Shown: positions 62,072 through 64,000 of the stretch, piece by piece
Numbering within the stretch: the first letter of the stretch is position 1
Layout of the letters: each line of letters opens with the position of its first letter
Source: JACJXF01 sp964404825
GTDB taxonomy: Bacteria; Bacteroidota; Bacteroidia; Bacteroidales; GCA-2748055
DNA length: 64,000 nucleotides
Assembly (NCBI GenBank): GCA_964404825.1
Contig: CAYOLQ010000006.1
Coordinates: forward strand, 5,940-69,939
Direction: 5' to 3'
Program-made: the position numbers and the translations under genes
The notes under the pieces: model-generated
Databases searched by the model: none
What the model was told of the DNA's origin: nothing
What the model saw: only the letters and a program-made list of their open reading frames with translations

Positions 62072-62806
62072 ATGAAAAAAGCATTGTATTTACCCGTTTT
62101 TTTTCTCTTTGCAGGGATTTGTTCTGTTTCCTGCCAGACAGCGGAGAAGAACATTTTACTTTTTAACGGTAAAGACTTTACCAACTGGGTAATTCCTGAA
62201 GGAGATAACGGACATTGGAAAATATTGGACGGAGTGATTGATTATGATGCAGAGAGTGAAGCTCTGAAGGGAAAAAATCTATGGACAGAAAAACAATTTG
62301 GTGATTTTATTCTTTATGTTGACTGGAGAATTAAAGCCACACCTTATAAAAACCCAAGAGTACCCATTATCCTTCCAAGTGGTTTGCATAAGCTCGACGA
62401 AAACGGAAAAGAAATTACCATTGTTGTACCTGATTCCGATTCAGGAATACTTCTCAGAGGTCAGGATAAATCGCAGGTGAATATATGGTGCTGGCCAACC
62501 GGTTCGGGTGAGGTATACGGATATCGCATGGATCCCTCTATGCCTGCAGAAGTGAGAAGGGCGGTTACGCCTAAATTACTTGCTGACAAAAATATCGGGG
62601 AGTGGAATACTTTTAAAATTACGGTTATCGGAAGTAAGCTGTCTGTTGAACTTAACGGGGAAAAAGTTATTGAGAATGCTGAATTGCCGGGACTCCCAGC
62701 TAAAGGAGCGATTGGTTTGCAGCATCATGGTAGCAAAACCAACGGCGAATGGACCAGCCCGCCGAGCCTTTTACAGTTCAGAAATATAAAAATACAGGAA
62801 TTATAA
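62072..62806 (+). CDS. DUF1080 (3-keto-disaccharide hydrolase-like) lipoprotein
   Basis: This 244-residue protein has a lipoprotein signal ending CSVSC (Cys21). LLFNGKDFTNWVIPEGDNGH is the standard opening of the DUF1080 concanavalin-like sandwich, followed by KQFGDFILYVDWRIK, PDSDSGILLRGQDKSQVNIW and GEWNTFKITVIGSKLSVELN. The end is GAIGLQHHG. Some family members hydrolyse 3-keto-glycosides, and others are only known as surface binding proteins. It is near the thioredoxin-like genes but with a 90-base gap and is not clearly linked to the glycan locus at the window's start. Confidence 0.85.
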   Translation: MKKALYLPVFFLFAGICSVSCQTAEKNILLFNGKDFTNWVIPEGDNGHWKILDGVIDYDAESEALKGKNLWTEKQFGDFILYVDWRIKATPYKNPRVPIILPSGLHKLDENGKEITIVVPDSDSGILLRGQDKSQVNIWCWPTGSGEVYGYRMDPSMPAEVRRAVTPKLLADKNIGEWNTFKITVIGSKLSVELNGEKVIENAELPGLPAKGAIGLQHHGSKTNGEWTSPPSLLQFRNIKIQEL

Positions 62807-62896
62807 TTTTTTCTCATTGTTAACGGGAAGTTAAATTAACATCCCGCCCAAACAAATTCAAAAGCCTTGTGTTAGTTTTCCACAAACACAAGCTTA

Positions 62897-63385
62897 ATGA
62901 AGATCAATCTGTTAAGTGTAGTCGTTGCCATTTTTTTTGTGAATAATGTTTACTCACAAGAAGTCCGACATATTGGAAAGTCTGAACTAGCCACGATACT
63001 TGCCGATCCATCTGACAAACTGCATGTGATAAATTTCTGGGCAAGCTGGTGCGGGCCATGCGTCACAGAGCTTCCCGGATTTCAGGAAATGGTAAGCCTT
63101 TCGGACAGCAGCAAGGTAGAATTTCTGTTTATTAGTCTGGATTTTCCTTCAGATGCAGATAGAGTACTGCTCCCTTTCCTTAAAAAAAACAAGTACACTT
63201 TTACCACATTACTTATGACCGATATCGATTACAATTCATGGATCGATATTGTTAATCCCGGATGGCAGGGGAATATTCCTGCAACTCTCTTCTTTAATAA
63301 TTTCAGGGGATTGAATTATTTTATATCAAAACCTCTTGATAAGTCCGAATTAGAAGGAAAAATCAATTCATTTTTACTAAACTAA
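62897..63385 (+). CDS. TlpA-like secreted thioredoxin
   Basis: This 162-residue protein has a signal peptide of 20 residues (ending NNVYS-Q) and the active-site WASWC52GPC55 in FWASWCGPCVTELPGFQEMV, with the cis-Pro region in GNIPATLFFNNFRG. It should act as a periplasmic thiol-disulphide reductase, for example in cytochrome maturation or repair of secreted proteins. The next gene, also of thioredoxin fold, starts 11 bases downstream, so they form an operon. Confidence 0.88.
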   Translation: MKINLLSVVVAIFFVNNVYSQEVRHIGKSELATILADPSDKLHVINFWASWCGPCVTELPGFQEMVSLSDSSKVEFLFISLDFPSDADRVLLPFLKKNKYTFTTLLMTDIDYNSWIDIVNPGWQGNIPATLFFNNFRGLNYFISKPLDKSELEGKINSFLLN

Positions 63386-63396
63386 AAATAACAACT

Positions 63397-64000
63397 ATGA
63401 AAGTGAAAACCATTATCAGTATTTTCATTTTGAGTTTCTTTATTTCTAAGGGATTAGACGCTCAATATAAGGTTGGGGATGCAATAAGCGATTTCAATCT
63501 TAAAAATGTCGATAACAAAAATGTTTCCCTGTCTCAGTATCCTTCAGCAAAGGGTTTTATACTGGTATTTACATGCAATACTTGTCCTTATGCCATTAAA
63601 TATGAGAAGCGAATTGAGCAGTTAAACAAGGATTTCAGTACAAAGGGATATCCCGTTATAGCTATCAGCAGTAATGATGTGAAAGTAAAGCCTGACGATT
63701 CTTTTGAAGAGATGCAGAAAAAGGCCAAAGCCGAAGGATTTACATTTCCATATTTGTACGATGAATCACAGGAAGTGGCCAGTCGTTTCGGAGCAACAAA
63801 TACACCACATGTTTACATTGTTTCGAAAGAAGGAGGGAAGATGCTTGTAAAGTATATTGGTGCAATTGATAATAACGTGGATGATCCATCAAAAGCTGAT
63901 AAAAAATATGTTGCTGAAGGGGTTAATTTGCTTTTATCAGGGAAAGATCCGGTTGTAAATTCTACAAAGGCAATTGGTTGTTCAATAAAATGGAAAAAAT
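63397..64000 (+). CDS. Secreted peroxiredoxin-like redoxin (reaches window edge)
   Basis: From the ATG at 63397 the frame stays open for 201 codons to the window's end. The signal peptide is at 1-22 (ending KGLDA-Q). VGDAISDFNLKNVDNKNVSL is the AhpC/TSA opening, and FILVFTCNTCPYAIKYEKRI carries the Cys60-x-x-Cys63-Pro redox motif. TPHVYIVSKEGG is the cis-Pro strand. It resembles the thioredoxin-like redoxin family common in Bacteroidetes. The last residues seen (GCSIKWKK) are typical of the family's end, so the stop is probably just past the window. Confidence 0.85.
   Translation, partial: MKVKTIISIFILSFFISKGLDAQYKVGDAISDFNLKNVDNKNVSLSQYPSAKGFILVFTCNTCPYAIKYEKRIEQLNKDFSTKGYPVIAISSNDVKVKPDDSFEEMQKKAKAEGFTFPYLYDESQEVASRFGATNTPHVYIVSKEGGKMLVKYIGAIDNNVDDPSKADKKYVAEGVNLLLSGKDPVVNSTKAIGCSIKWKK

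Overview
The window looks like a draft-genome scaffold from a marine or sediment member of the Bacteroidetes (Bacteroidales/Marinilabiliales-like). Supporting signs are the AT-rich spacers, secretory signal peptides ending in AQ or SQ, TAnnTTTG-type promoter elements, the purH-mreB-mreC-mreD-mrdA-rodA block, a DUF6340-type protein, RhaT- and YhcH-type sugar genes, and dense sulfatase and beta-helix hydrolase content. Two runs of N (11716-11725 and 56800-56899) mark assembly gaps, each of which disturbs a gene. I saw no rRNA, tRNA, CRISPR array or insertion sequence.

Region 1 (1-23.6 kb) is an accessory polysaccharide-degradation locus on the plus strand, after a partial TPR gene at the left edge. 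It holds two PQQ-propeller proteins, a YhcH-family protein, two Asp-box (sialidase-fold) proteins, two large beta-helix proteins of GH141-like type, a GH29 fucosidase, two sulfatases (one fused to a TIM-barrel-like domain) and a PHP-domain lipoprotein. A decayed piece of a third beta-helix gene lies at 14.8 kb. No SusC/SusD pair is present. The locus runs into sugar-acid genes: a 2-hydroxyacid dehydrogenase, a galactonate dehydratase with all DgoD catalytic residues, and an HpaI-type aldolase. A LacI regulator follows, and a good palindromic operator lies ahead of the dehydratase.

Region 2 (24.8-29.1 kb, minus strand) mirrors this with a second aldolase, a second hydroxyacid dehydrogenase, a BASS-family transporter and an AraC regulator. 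Region 3 (29.2-34.5 kb, plus strand) has a UroD-family protein, a sugar isomerase-like TIM barrel, a 753-residue fusion of desaturase-type oxygenase + Rieske ferredoxin + NqrF-like reductase, and a RhaT-type permease. The fusion has the parts of the rhizopine demethylase MocD/MocE/MocF in one chain. I infer that the locus takes sulfated, probably O-methylated, fucose/galactose-rich glycans to free sugars, strips methyl ethers oxidatively, and sends sugar acids through dehydration and aldol cleavage to pyruvate.

Region 4 (34.9-42.8 kb, minus strand) holds two sensor kinases, a GAF/HAMP protein with a YkgJ-type cysteine cluster protein, a PatB-type aminotransferase and a thioesterase. Region 5 (43.0-64 kb) is mostly housekeeping: ksgA, an ABC permease, purH, the rod-shape operon, an ACP phosphodiesterase-like protein, a cyclic-2,3-diphosphoglycerate-synthetase-like GTPase, pgi, DUF6340, an acyltransferase, a tocopherol-cyclase-like protein, a transglutaminase-like protein, upp, a DUF2934 protein with lysine-rich tails, a DUF1080 lipoprotein and two thioredoxin-fold proteins, the last cut by the window edge.
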